From positions 306,310-370,309 of the forward strand of contig DLHO01000022.1 in NCBI GenBank assembly GCA_002483265.1: a stretch of DNA of 64,000 bases. The letters run 5' to 3'. A model generated the notes under the pieces. That model had not been told where the DNA came from. It made no database searches and saw only the letters and a program-made list of their open reading frames with translations. The translations under genes were made by a program, and so were the position numbers. The stretch comes from Flavobacteriales bacterium UBA7666. GTDB taxonomy: Bacteria > Bacteroidota > Bacteroidia > Flavobacteriales_D > Crocinitomicaceae. Positions 51,009-61,100 of this stretch are shown here, in pieces; the first letter of the stretch is position 1, and each line of letters opens with the position of its first letter.

Positions 51009-52826
51009 ATGAAGAAAAATTTTTTAGGTCTTGTTTTTGCTGTTCTGGCTTGGAATACAGCGGAATCACAATGCGGGCAATATCCCGTGTTGAATATTGG
51101 AAATGATACCATGCTTTGCCAAGGTGCGACAATCAATTATCCGGTTCCTGCTGGATATGATTCGTATAATTGGAATATTGGTACAGGAAATCAACCAAGC
51201 GTAACGATTACTTCTCCAACTACTTTGATCTTAAATGTAGCAAATTACACACAAAATTTAGTTGTAAACGGCGATTTTGAAGCCGGAAATACTGGGTTTA
51301 CAACAGGATATGGTCCCGGAACCGGAGGGAGTTTTGGTTTGTTAACGAATCCGAGTACCTACGCAGTTACAACAAGTCCAAACCTAGTGCATAATAATTT
51401 TGGAGCATGTAGTGACCTGGGAACCACCGGCCCTGGAAATATGTTAGTTGTAAACGGGTCGACTGTACCCAATACAACCGTATGGTCCCAAACAATTGCG
51501 GTGGATCCAAGTACCAATTATTCTTTTTCAGCATGGGCAACCAGTGTGGAAAATATCACGCAGCCCAATGTAACTGTTTTACAATTCTTTATTGATGGAG
51601 TTCAGATCGGACCGGTGTTCAGCCCGACATTGTTGTCTTGTAACTGGCAGCAATTTATCCAAACCTGGAATTCAGGAAGTAGTACTTCTGCTACAATCAG
51701 TATTGTTGCACAAGTTTCGAGTGGTAATAATGACTTTGCAATTGACAATATTACATTTAATACGGTTTGTCCGCAGTCAGATACAATCGTGATTTCATAT
51801 GACCCTTCACAAATCAGTGCCGGACCAAACTTGACATTCTGTGAAAACGAAACCCAGTCAATCACAGCAACTGCCAATTTTGTGAATCCGAATTTCACTT
51901 GGGTTTCCGGACAAACAGGTGCAACAATTACTCCTGCAACTTCAGGGAATTATGTTGTTCAGGCTGTTTCACCGAATGGTTGTAATTTAAAAGACACGGT
52001 TGTTGTAACAATCAAAGCAATGCCTTGGGATTTTGATACCGTTGCTGCAATTCCTTCAGATTGTGGAATCAATAACGGAGCGGTTTATGTGTTGATGAAT
52101 GGAAACTTCCTTGGACAACCACTTTATACCTGGAATGGTCCGGGAGCAAATAATCCGAATCAGATTAATGCTTCTGTATGGCAAAATCTTTCGCCGGGAT
52201 GGTATTACATTGATGTGGAAAATAACGGTTGTCACAGAAACGATTCTGTTTTGGTTACTCCGTTGAATCCACCGGTTGGGCAAGTTTCAGCAAATCCAAC
52301 TTCCGGTTACGGGCCTTTATCGGTTACATTCACCAATGGAAGTACAAATGCCAGCAGTTTTGATTGGTATTTTGGAAATGGAAACAGTACCACTACAAAT
52401 GATCTTTCTTCTCAGAATCAGGTATATGATTCTGTAGGAACTTACCTGGTTACTTTGGTTGCTATCAATGGAAGTTGTACAGATACCGTTACCATTTCCA
52501 TAACAGTGATTCCTCCTTATGTTCCACCGGTAATTCCTCCTGTGGTACCTGTTGATTTGAAGACTCCGAATATCTTCACGCCAAACGGAGATCATGTTAA
52601 TGATTTTTTTACGTTTGAATTACTAAATATCAAGTCTTTAGACGTAATAATTGTTAATCGCTGGGGAAATCCGGTATATACTTCCAGTGCAGTTCCATTC
52701 AGCTGGGATGGAAAAGATGCTTCAGGAAATATGATGGATGAAGGAGTTTACTTCTTTAAGTACACGGCGAAAGGAGCGCAAGACGAATTACTTGAAGGAC
52801 AAGGGTTTGTACAGCTGTTTAAATAG
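51009..52826 (+). CDS. Surface adhesin-like protein with gliding-motility-type (T9SS type B) C-terminal domain
   Basis: A 605-residue protein: signal peptide about 1-20 (ending ESQ), an Ig-like domain with CQGATINYPVPAGYDSYNW about 22-75, a jelly-roll domain about 80-250 (NLVVNGDFEAGNTGFTTG), more Ig-like repeats, a PKD domain about 425-500 (YGPLSVTFTNGSTNASSFDWYFGNG), and a C-terminal CHU_C/T9SS-B domain from about 515 (TPNIFTPNGDHVNDFF ... VPFSWDGKDASGNM). It should be exported by T9SS and displayed or released. The next gene is a close paralogue; their C-terminal halves are almost identical. Confidence 0.9.
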   Translation: MKKNFLGLVFAVLAWNTAESQCGQYPVLNIGNDTMLCQGATINYPVPAGYDSYNWNIGTGNQPSVTITSPTTLILNVANYTQNLVVNGDFEAGNTGFTTGYGPGTGGSFGLLTNPSTYAVTTSPNLVHNNFGACSDLGTTGPGNMLVVNGSTVPNTTVWSQTIAVDPSTNYSFSAWATSVENITQPNVTVLQFFIDGVQIGPVFSPTLLSCNWQQFIQTWNSGSSTSATISIVAQVSSGNNDFAIDNITFNTVCPQSDTIVISYDPSQISAGPNLTFCENETQSITATANFVNPNFTWVSGQTGATITPATSGNYVVQAVSPNGCNLKDTVVVTIKAMPWDFDTVAAIPSDCGINNGAVYVLMNGNFLGQPLYTWNGPGANNPNQINASVWQNLSPGWYYIDVENNGCHRNDSVLVTPLNPPVGQVSANPTSGYGPLSVTFTNGSTNASSFDWYFGNGNSTTTNDLSSQNQVYDSVGTYLVTLVAINGSCTDTVTISITVIPPYVPPVIPPVVPVDLKTPNIFTPNGDHVNDFFTFELLNIKSLDVIIVNRWGNPVYTSSAVPFSWDGKDASGNMMDEGVYFFKYTAKGAQDELLEGQGFVQLFK

Positions 52827-52916
52827 TTAAAAATCAATGTGTGTAAAATATTATGTCTTACTTTGCTAAATAGTTTAATTTGCATACAAATTCATTAACC
52901 ATCGAGTGATACTATT

Positions 52917-55241
52917 ATGAGAAGCCTGTTATCATTAGTTTTAGTACTTTGTCTTGTATTCGTTTCGAATGCTCAGACTGTTTCCAACAACTTAAGTTGG
53001 GTTTCCGCTACTTCTGTTACATCAGGAACAAGTCCATCCTTTACTTTTTGTAACGGACAGGTAACATATTCAATCACTTCTCCCATTGGATTTAAGAATA
53101 TATCGGCAGCGGGTGATCCCAATTATACAACAGGATTGGTAACTCCGGGAGCTATTTTTGATCCATCGTTGAGTATTCCAATGGCCATTTCTTTCTCTCA
53201 ACCCGTATGTAATTTACGTATTCGGTTTACAGATTTAGACGGAGGTCAGAATGAATATTTGAGTGCAATTTCTCCGGCATATACTGGTTTGACAGATGTG
53301 GTAGGTGATTTTTCCAATCCGGGAGGATCTACTCAGGTAAACTCAAATATGGATAATGCACGTGGCTGGGTAGAATGGAGTGGCTCACTAACAAATGTGT
53401 CGTTTAATTATAATCGTCCGGGGCCTGGTTGCGGTTTGATTATTGATTCAATCATTTTTGAATGTTGCTCTGCTGCATCTCCATGTAGTCAATATCCTGT
53501 TTTGAATATTGGAAACGATACCATGCTTTGTCAGGGAACTTCAATCACTTATACGGTTCCGGCTGGATACGATTATTACAATTGGAACATTGCTCCTGGA
53601 AATCAGAACAGTGTGACGATTACTTCTCCAACAACGATCATTTTAAATGCAGGCAATTTTACGCAGAATTTGGTCGTAAATGGTGACTTTGAAGCTGGAA
53701 ACACTGGTTTTACAACTGGTTATGCCTATGGAACTTCTCCTGCAATCGGAGGGATTTTGTGGGATGAAAGTACCTATGCAATCACAACCAATCCGAATAG
53801 TGTACACAGTAATTTTTCAAACTGTGGTGACGTTGGAACAGCTCCTCCGGGAAATATGCTGGTTGTGAATGGATCAAATACTCCGAATACAACTGTGTGG
53901 ACTCAAACAATTACAGTTGATCCGAATACCGATTATTCCTTTTCTTCGTGGGCTTCCAGTGTCATGAATATTGGTCTGGGAGATGTTGCAGGATTACAGT
54001 TTTTTATTAATGGAGTTCAAATCGGACCTGTTTTTAGCCCAACATTGGTTGCGTGCGATTGGCAGCAATTTGTCCAAACCTGGAATTCCGGAGCAAACAC
54101 ATCTGCAACGATTAGTATCATTGCTCAGGTTTCGAGTGGAAATAACGACTTTGCAATTGACAACATTACCTTCAACACGGTTTGTCCGCAGTCAGATACA
54201 ATCGTCGTTTCATATGATCCGGCACAAATCAGTGCAGGACCAGACCTGACTTTCTGTGAAAATGAGCCCGAAACAATTACGGCAACTGCCAATTTTGCAA
54301 ATCCGAATTTCACATGGGTTTCCGGACAAACAGGTGCAACAATTGCTCCTACAACTTCCGGAACTTATGTTGTTCAGACAACATCATCAAGCGGATGTAA
54401 TCTAACAGATACGGTTGTTGTAACAATCAAAGCAATGCCTTGGGATTTTGATACCGTTGCTGCAATTCCTTCAGATTGTGGAATCAATAACGGAGCGGTT
54501 TATGTGTTGATGAATGGAAATTTCCTTGGACAACCACTTTATACCTGGAATGGTCCGGGAGCAAATAATCCGAATCAGATTAATGCTTCTGTATGGCAAA
54601 ATCTTTCACCGGGCTGGTATTATATTGATGTGGAAAATAACGGTTGTCACAGAAACGATTCTGTTTTGGTTACTCCGTTGAATCCACCGGTTGGGCAAGT
54701 TTCAGCAAATCCAACTTCCGGCTATGGGCCTTTATCGGTTACATTCACCAATGGAAGTACAAATGCCAGCAGTTTTGATTGGTACTTTGGAAATGGAAAC
54801 AGTACCACTACAAATGATCTTTCTTCTCAGAATCAGGTATATGATTCTGTAGGAACTTATTTGGTTACTTTGGTTGCTATCAATGGAAGTTGTACAGATA
54901 CCGTTACCATTTCAATAACAGTGATTCCTCCTTATGTTCCGCCGGTAATTCCTCCTGTGGTACCAGTTGATTTGAAGACTCCGAATATCTTCACGCCAAA
55001 CGGAGATCACGTCAATGATTTCTTTACATTCGAATTGTTGAACATCAAAGAGTTGGAGGTAATAATTGTCAATCGCTGGGGAAATCCGGTATATACTTCC
55101 ACGGCAGTTCCATTCAGCTGGGATGGAAAAGATGCATCCGGTAATTTAGTCAGTGAGGGAGTTTACTTCTACAAATACACGGCTAAAGGAGCGCAAGACG
55201 AATCATTTGAAGGACAAGGCTTCGTGCAGCTTTTTAAATAG
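52917..55241 (+). CDS. Surface adhesin-like protein, paralogue of the preceding gene, with extra N-terminal domain
   Basis: A 774-residue protein: signal peptide 1-19 (ending SNAQ), an extra beta domain about 20-185 (SFTFCNGQVTYSITSPIGFKNISAAG; VCNLRIRFTDLDGGQNEY) absent from the 51009 product, then the same order of Ig-like, jelly-roll, PKD and T9SS type B domains. From CSQYPVLNIGNDTMLC on it follows the paralogue closely; residues encoded at 54408-55049 match the paralogue without any amino acid change. It lies 90 bp after it on the same strand, a tandem duplication. Probably a second, longer surface adhesin. Confidence 0.9.
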   Translation: MRSLLSLVLVLCLVFVSNAQTVSNNLSWVSATSVTSGTSPSFTFCNGQVTYSITSPIGFKNISAAGDPNYTTGLVTPGAIFDPSLSIPMAISFSQPVCNLRIRFTDLDGGQNEYLSAISPAYTGLTDVVGDFSNPGGSTQVNSNMDNARGWVEWSGSLTNVSFNYNRPGPGCGLIIDSIIFECCSAASPCSQYPVLNIGNDTMLCQGTSITYTVPAGYDYYNWNIAPGNQNSVTITSPTTIILNAGNFTQNLVVNGDFEAGNTGFTTGYAYGTSPAIGGILWDESTYAITTNPNSVHSNFSNCGDVGTAPPGNMLVVNGSNTPNTTVWTQTITVDPNTDYSFSSWASSVMNIGLGDVAGLQFFINGVQIGPVFSPTLVACDWQQFVQTWNSGANTSATISIIAQVSSGNNDFAIDNITFNTVCPQSDTIVVSYDPAQISAGPDLTFCENEPETITATANFANPNFTWVSGQTGATIAPTTSGTYVVQTTSSSGCNLTDTVVVTIKAMPWDFDTVAAIPSDCGINNGAVYVLMNGNFLGQPLYTWNGPGANNPNQINASVWQNLSPGWYYIDVENNGCHRNDSVLVTPLNPPVGQVSANPTSGYGPLSVTFTNGSTNASSFDWYFGNGNSTTTNDLSSQNQVYDSVGTYLVTLVAINGSCTDTVTISITVIPPYVPPVIPPVVPVDLKTPNIFTPNGDHVNDFFTFELLNIKELEVIIVNRWGNPVYTSTAVPFSWDGKDASGNLVSEGVYFYKYTAKGAQDESFEGQGFVQLFK

Positions 55242-55275
55242 AAAAAAACAAAATACTTTTATAGGCGGGCCGGAA

Positions 55276-55752
55276 TTATTTTTTCTGTGCCCGCCATTCT
55301 TTTAAAGTCAATTCCTGATCTTCCACCACATCATAATAATAGATGGAATTATCGGGATAGATGCGGAATTCAAAATACGTTGCCAAAGCTTCTCCATTGT
55401 CTTCCGAAACTGAAACCCCATAATATTCCTGATCATCAGAAGGGTTAGAGGAAATCCTCCCGACCAAATGGCGTTTTCCTTTCGATTCCCGTTCTATTTT
55501 ATCCGACAAGGTTTTTACTTCCGGAAGTTGCCAAACTTTACTGATCAATTTGTCTTCCGTATCGGTGATCTGTACGTGCGTATCTCCTTTGGGCTTCTTT
55601 GTTTCCTTTTTCTCCGGCTCCGGCGTTGCTTCCTCTTTTATTGACTGAGTTTCAACAGGAGTTTCTGGAATCTGCTTTTCTTCTTGATTATCATCACAAG
55701 AAAAGAGAAGAGTACTAAAAAGAATTGCTGCTATTGGTCTGTAATTTTTCAT
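55276..55752 (-). CDS. Putative lipoprotein of unknown function
   Basis: A 158-residue protein from ATG 55752 (the GTG at 55758 is the alternative). Lipoprotein signal with lipobox LFSC near residue 18, a charged Glu/Lys/Pro linker (PETPVETQSIKEEATPEPEKK), and a domain about 60-158 (LISKVWQLPEVKTLSDKIERESKGKRHLVGRISSNP) that reads like a small beta-rich fold. TAACTTG, one base short of a -7 box, lies 5 nt before the ATG. Its end overlaps a GGCGGGC/GCCCGCC hairpin (55264-55295) shared with the convergent adhesin gene. Confidence 0.75.
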   Translation of the reverse strand: MKNYRPIAAILFSTLLFSCDDNQEEKQIPETPVETQSIKEEATPEPEKKETKKPKGDTHVQITDTEDKLISKVWQLPEVKTLSDKIERESKGKRHLVGRISSNPSDDQEYYGVSVSEDNGEALATYFEFRIYPDNSIYYYDVVEDQELTLKEWRAQKK

Positions 55753-55807
55753 ATTCACAAGTTAATTATAAATCCGTATATTTAGTAATAAATTTAACAC
55801 CTGTTAT

Positions 55808-56434
55808 ATGAAAATAGTGATTGGATTAATAGCATGTTTTGTCAGCTCTTTGAGTTTCGGACAAGTTGCTTTGGCAATGCCTGAATACAATGTTGTATAT
55901 CGTGGTTATGACAACAAGTTTTTGATTGGTGCAGGTGAAGAAACCCGTTTTGTAGTTTTGGAAAGTGGACAAGCTGAAGTATTCAGAGGTGATTCGTGTT
56001 TCTATGTCAGACCAAATGGACCTGAAAGAACGATTACCATTACGATGAAAAATCTGAAGGAAAACAAAGTGCTTAAGACTTACGAATACCGTGTGTTGAA
56101 TTTGCCGGCTCCTTCTGTTTATGTGGGAAATGCTTTGGAAGGAACAACCGTTGTTACATTGGATGATGCTGTTGTGCGCGTGGGTTATGAAGAGAATGCG
56201 GTGCTTCAAAGTGCGGGATTTGATGTGATCAGTTACGAAGTGACTTCGGTATCCATTGAAAAACCATTGGGCGTAATTAACGGAACGAAAATCACCCCCG
56301 AAGTAATCGATGCGTTGCGTAAGGCAAAAGCTTCAGCTGCAAATAAAGGAAAACCCATTACCTTTAATTTGGTAGTTCAGGCAAAAGGAAAAGACGGATT
56401 GATCCGCAAAAGAACAGCGGCGTTTATTTATTAA
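55808..56434 (+). CDS. Secreted protein resembling the C-terminal region of GldM
   Basis: A 208-residue protein with a signal peptide (MKIVIGLIACFVSSLSFGQ). The body resembles the last domains of gliding/T9SS motor protein GldM: the pattern MNVVYRG-x-N in NVVYRGYDNKFLIGAGE, GDSCFYVRPNG, and KTYEYRVLNLPAPSVYVGN. GldM itself has a membrane helix and two more domains that are absent, so this is a stand-alone, secreted fragment-like protein, not GldM. It may dock onto the T9SS machinery or be a rival subunit. Family assignment is by reading only. Confidence 0.6.
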   Translation: MKIVIGLIACFVSSLSFGQVALAMPEYNVVYRGYDNKFLIGAGEETRFVVLESGQAEVFRGDSCFYVRPNGPERTITITMKNLKENKVLKTYEYRVLNLPAPSVYVGNALEGTTVVTLDDAVVRVGYEENAVLQSAGFDVISYEVTSVSIEKPLGVINGTKITPEVIDALRKAKASAANKGKPITFNLVVQAKGKDGLIRKRTAAFIY

Positions 56435-56472
56435 ATTGATTTTAAAGAATTAAAGATTCGTTGAAGTTTTTT

Positions 56473-56480
56473 TAACTTCG
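56473..56480 (+). promoter_or_regulatory. -7 type box TAACTTCG, 4 nt before the start codon
   Basis: Matches TAnnTTCG and ends 4 nt before ATG 56485, so a leaderless transcript is possible. Confidence 0.4.
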
Positions 56481-56484
56481 CGCC

Positions 56485-57717
56485 ATGATTTCCCGATTTA
56501 CGACCCTTTTTGTGTTCTTTTTTTTGCTTTTTGGCTGTCAGACGGAAGTCAAGGTCACTGAAAAAACGAAAGCTGAAATGGCGTCGGATGAGTTTCAATT
56601 CCCGAAATTCAATCCAGTTCCGAAATCATTTATTCCGCATTATTACGACAGCATCAGTCAGTTTTACCGTGAGCGCATTGCACCCGACTTCAACGGAATG
56701 TTCTTAGTAGCGAAGAATGGGGAAATTGTATACGAGCGTTACAAGGGAATGGCGAACCAGCAGTTCAAACAGCGTGTAGACAAACACACTCCTTTGCACG
56801 TAGCTTCCATTTCGAAAGTGGTGACGGCCATGGTGATTTGCAAATTGGCAGATTCAAATCTGGTTGTTTTGGATAAAGACATTCGTTCCTATTTGCCTGA
56901 AATCATGTACGATGGAATCACTGTCAGAATGTTGTTGAATCATAGAAGCGGAATTCCCTATTACGGTTATTTTCCCTATTCTATTTGGCCTGCGACAAAA
57001 ACATTGACGAACCAAAAAATCGTTCAGCTCTTGAATACGTACAAGATGCCTTTGTATTTTCCTCCGAATTCCCAGTTTTCTTATTGCAACACGAATTATG
57101 TCCTTTTAGCTTTAATTGCAGAACGAATTACACACAAGAAGTTCCCTGTTTTAGCTAAGGAAATGATTTTTGATCGGCTGGAAATGACGGATTCATTCAT
57201 CAACGACGGATCTAAAAATTCAGATTCCATTGCCCGCTCTTACGATTCCCGAAACAGGTTGGAGCCGTTTACGAATTTAGACGGTGTTTATGGTGACAAG
57301 AATTTGTATACCACTGCAAGAGATTTATTGAAACTGGATAAAGCCACTTATTCCAACGCTTTTTTAAGTGATTCGATCAAGAAGGAGATTTTCCGTGGTT
57401 ATAGCTACGAACACAAAGGGAAAAGCAATTACGGTTTAGGTTTCAGAATGCGTGAAGACAAAGGGAAATCAACTTTGTTCTTTCACACCGGTTGGTGGCA
57501 TGGAAATACCGGATGCTATGCTTCGCTTAGACAAGACACCATTTGCATGATTATTATTTCAAATCACTACACGAAGAAAGTGTTTGGAATCAATCGCTTG
57601 TCTACACTTTTTGGAAATTATCCATACGAACCACTGATCGATACCAAGGAAAATTTCATTCGTCCAAATGTGGCAAAGCTGCACATGGATGAAGCCATTC
57701 GAAAAAAGAAACCATGA
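56485..57717 (+). CDS. Serine hydrolase lipoprotein (class C beta-lactamase fold)
   Basis: A 410-residue protein. Lipoprotein signal with lipobox LFGC near residue 16, then the beta-lactamase fold with all three motifs: Ser-x-x-Lys as SISK (HVASISKVVTAM), Tyr-x-Asn as YCN (FSYCNTNYVLLALIA), and HTG (FFHTGWWHG) in place of KTG. It is likely an envelope esterase or D-Ala-D-Ala-type peptidase. It overlaps the next gene by 4 bases (ATGA). Confidence 0.9.
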   Translation: MISRFTTLFVFFFLLFGCQTEVKVTEKTKAEMASDEFQFPKFNPVPKSFIPHYYDSISQFYRERIAPDFNGMFLVAKNGEIVYERYKGMANQQFKQRVDKHTPLHVASISKVVTAMVICKLADSNLVVLDKDIRSYLPEIMYDGITVRMLLNHRSGIPYYGYFPYSIWPATKTLTNQKIVQLLNTYKMPLYFPPNSQFSYCNTNYVLLALIAERITHKKFPVLAKEMIFDRLEMTDSFINDGSKNSDSIARSYDSRNRLEPFTNLDGVYGDKNLYTTARDLLKLDKATYSNAFLSDSIKKEIFRGYSYEHKGKSNYGLGFRMREDKGKSTLFFHTGWWHGNTGCYASLRQDTICMIIISNHYTKKVFGINRLSTLFGNYPYEPLIDTKENFIRPNVAKLHMDEAIRKKKP

Positions 57718-58097
57718 GTTCCGGGGCCATCAATTTATGCTATTGCGGCAGTCAAAAATCGTTTGAAACCTGTTGTGAGCCTTTTTTGTTAGGAACTAGT
57801 TTTCCTTCAACTGCAGAAGAATTGATGCGTTCGCGCTATTCGGCCTATGTGACTAAGAATGTTTCGTATATCATTGAAACCACGTCTCCTAAATTCAGAA
57901 AATACTACAATCCGAAATCAATTTTGGAATGGGCTTCCGGCAGTAAGTGGATTAGTTTGGAAATACGTTCTTCGTCTGAAAATCGTGTCCGGTTTGTGGC
58001 AACTTACTTAGATGAAAATGGGCAGTTAACGCGTCACGAAGAAGATTCCCGATTTGAAAAAATTGCCGATCGCTGGTATTTTATGGACGGGAAATAA
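57714..58097 (+). CDS. YchJ-like (UPF0225) protein with SEC-C-type zinc motif
   Basis: A 127-residue cytoplasmic protein. The N-terminal Cys-x-Cys-x8-Cys-Cys pattern (CYCGSQKSFETCCEPF) binds zinc; the following PSTAEELMRSRYSAYVTKNVSYIIETTSP is the YchJ signature of an NTF2-like fold. Function unknown; similar motifs occur at the C-terminus of SecA. It starts inside the last codon of the serine hydrolase, so the two are co-expressed. Confidence 0.92.
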   Translation: MSSGAINLCYCGSQKSFETCCEPFLLGTSFPSTAEELMRSRYSAYVTKNVSYIIETTSPKFRKYYNPKSILEWASGSKWISLEIRSSSENRVRFVATYLDENGQLTRHEEDSRFEKIADRWYFMDGK

Positions 58098-58153
58098 TCC
58101 CGATTGAACTTTTGGTTCCGTAGGTTGTACCTGTAGGTCGAAATCTATACTCT

Positions 58154-61100
58154 ATGAACTTTAAGAAGTATCTAACTCCTGTCTTGGCTTTGTTATTTGG
58201 CCTTTCATTTTTACTCTACGGCCTTTTTTCAAAAGAATCACAAGCAATTAAACAGAAGTCTGAAAAGCATAAATCTGTGAGTTGGACCGTTGAAAAATTG
58301 GAACTGGACACAACTTTGGCTAGTCCGGCTTTGATGGTGAAGAATGAAAAGGAAATGAGTGTTCCTTTGAACACAAGAAGTCTCCATATTGAAACGGTGA
58401 TTCACGGAACTTTTGCGGAGACGAAACTGGAAATGGAGTTTGAGAATGAGAACAACCGTATTTTAGAAGGAGAGTTCTATTTTCCACTTGCTGAAAAGCA
58501 GATTATCAGTGATTTTCAATTAGAAGTCAATGGGAAAATGCGCCAGGGAGTTATTGTAGATAAAGATTTAGGAAGAGTTGCATTTGAATCCACTGTCCGG
58601 AGAAAAGTAGATCCGGGATTATTGGAATTATCAAAGGGGAACGTGTTCAAAGCACGCATTTATCCGATTCCCGCAAAAGGCACCAAGAAAGTTTCAATTA
58701 CTTATGTGGAAGAGCTCACAACCAATGGCGGAACAAACGGGTATTTTCTTCCCTTGAATTACAGTGGTCAGATTGAAAATTATACCTGTTCCATATCGGT
58801 GGATGACTTAGGACAAGAGCTCATCGATAAGCAAAATAAATTCACGCTGGTTGGAGATCATTTCGTGGCAAAAACAGATTTGAAACGGGTGAAACTGAAA
58901 AAGGGAATTCAATTGATACAGCAAGATTTGGATCAGTCTGAATCAAGTATAGCAAGTACATCAGATGGGAAGTGTATTTTTCAAACTTCACTTCAGCCAA
59001 AGCACGAAAAGCATCTGAAATCGAAAGTAAAATCCCTTTCTATTTTATTGGATGTATCAGCCTCTTCAGAAAAACGCAGTTTCGAGAAAGAAAAGTCCCT
59101 GATCCAAAAATACCTGAGCAGTTTCAAGAAAGTGGATGTGCAATTGATTACATTCAGTAATGCAGTGCATCAAACCAGTTGGCGAACCATTTTGACTGAG
59201 TCGGATATTACACGCTTATTGGAAGAAATGGATTATCAGAAATTGGATGGTGGAACTCAATTGGGTTGCATCACTCCAGATCAGATTTTAGGAGACGAAG
59301 TACTTTTGTTGTCTGATTGTTTGTCCAATTTAGGAAAAGAATCCTTTCCGAAACTGACTAAAAAACGAGTATATGTCATTAGTTCAACTTCTGAATTTGA
59401 TTCCCGTTCGGCACAATTGACCGCACAAAACGGAGGAGAATTCATCAATCTCAATCAAACAGGTTTAACTGAAAGTTTACAGAAATTAAACTACGAGCAA
59501 CTCGAGTTTTTGGGAATTCAAGGTGTAGAAGGAACAACCACCGGAATCGGGTCTTTCGCAGATTCAGACTTTACTTCTTACTCCAAATTGAAATCGCTGC
59601 CAAAAGAATTTACCTTGCTTTTCGGATTGGAGGGAAAAGTAACCCAAAAGATCAAAGTGAAAAGCGCTTCTTTGCGCAAATTGAAATCCACAGAAACCCT
59701 TTCTAAATTTTGGTCAAATAATTACCTCAAGGAACTGGATTTGAAGAGTGATCAAAACAAGTCAGAAATGATTCGTTTGGCGAGAGAAAATAAATTGATT
59801 TCACGTTTTACTTCACTCATTGTTTTGGATGCGATGGAAGATTATCTGCAATACCGGATCGTTCCCCCGCTTGAGATGCGAAAAGAGTATTACAAACGGT
59901 TGAAGCAACTAGAAGTTCCGGAAACAAATTCAAGAAAAGAAACAAAGGATCATCGGGAGATGGTGCAAGCCCGTTTTGAAGAGTTAATTCAATGGTGGAA
60001 AACGGATTTTGATCCAACACCGATAAAAGAGGAAAAACAGAAAGAGGGAGGAACAGTTGGATTTGCTGAGCCACTTGCAAATGCATCAGCTGATGAAGTA
60101 ACATATATGTTTTCAGATGCAACTACATCTCAAATATCTCCATCAACTGTACAGGAAGTTTCTGCAGGAACTTACAGCCTGTCCGCTACAGCTATGAATG
60201 GCGCTACGTCGTCTTTTTCTTTTACAACAGCAAATGCCACCGAAGCATTTAAAGTGGCAGAGAAGAATGAGTCAGAGCCGAAGGTCGAACTCTCAAACTG
60301 GGATCCGAAAACGCCCTATTTGAGTAAATTGAAAGCTACTCGATCTTCCGAAGTTTACGATACGTATCTTTCCCTGAAGAAGAAATACCAGAATCAACCG
60401 TCGTTTTATGTCGATGTTTCGGATTATTTTCTAACGATCGGAAAGAAGAAAGAAGCGATTCGCGTATTGTCCAATATTTCGGAATTGGAAATGGAAAATC
60501 CCCAAATGCTGCGTATTCTGGCTCATCGCTATGAACAAATGGGAGAATACAAACTAGCGATTTCTGTTTTTGAAACGGTGAAAAAAATGCGTCCTGAAGA
60601 GCCACAATCGTATCGTGATTTGGCCTTGGTTTATGAAATGAATAAGAATTATTCCAAAGCATGCAGCGAATTGAAATATGTAATTACCCACAAATGGGAT
60701 GAGCGTTTCAGAGACATTGAAAATATTTGTTTGGTAGAATTGAATCACCTGGCAGCGAAACATAAAGTGGCAATGGGGAAATTGAACAAAGATTTGAGAC
60801 ATGAAATTCCGGTTGATATTCGTGTGGTGATTGATTGGGATTCGGACAATTGTGATATCGATTTGTGGGTCACAGATCCTTTGAACGAAAAATGTTTCTA
60901 TTCCAATCAATTGACAAAAGCTGGTGGTCGCATTTCACTGGATTGTACCGGAGGTTACGGTCCGGAAGAATTTATGATTCGAAAAGCGATTAAGGGAAAA
61001 TATCAAATTCAGGCAAATTACTATGGAAGTAGCGCTCAAACTTTATCAGGGCTTACAACCATCCAAGTGAAACTGATCACAAATTATGGAAGGAAAAATG

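Noticed and set aside
51009..55241. Phage tail-fibre or mobile element origin of the two large repeat genes
   Set aside because: Signal peptides, PKD and T9SS type B domains fit ordinary surface proteins; no phage or transposase genes flank them.
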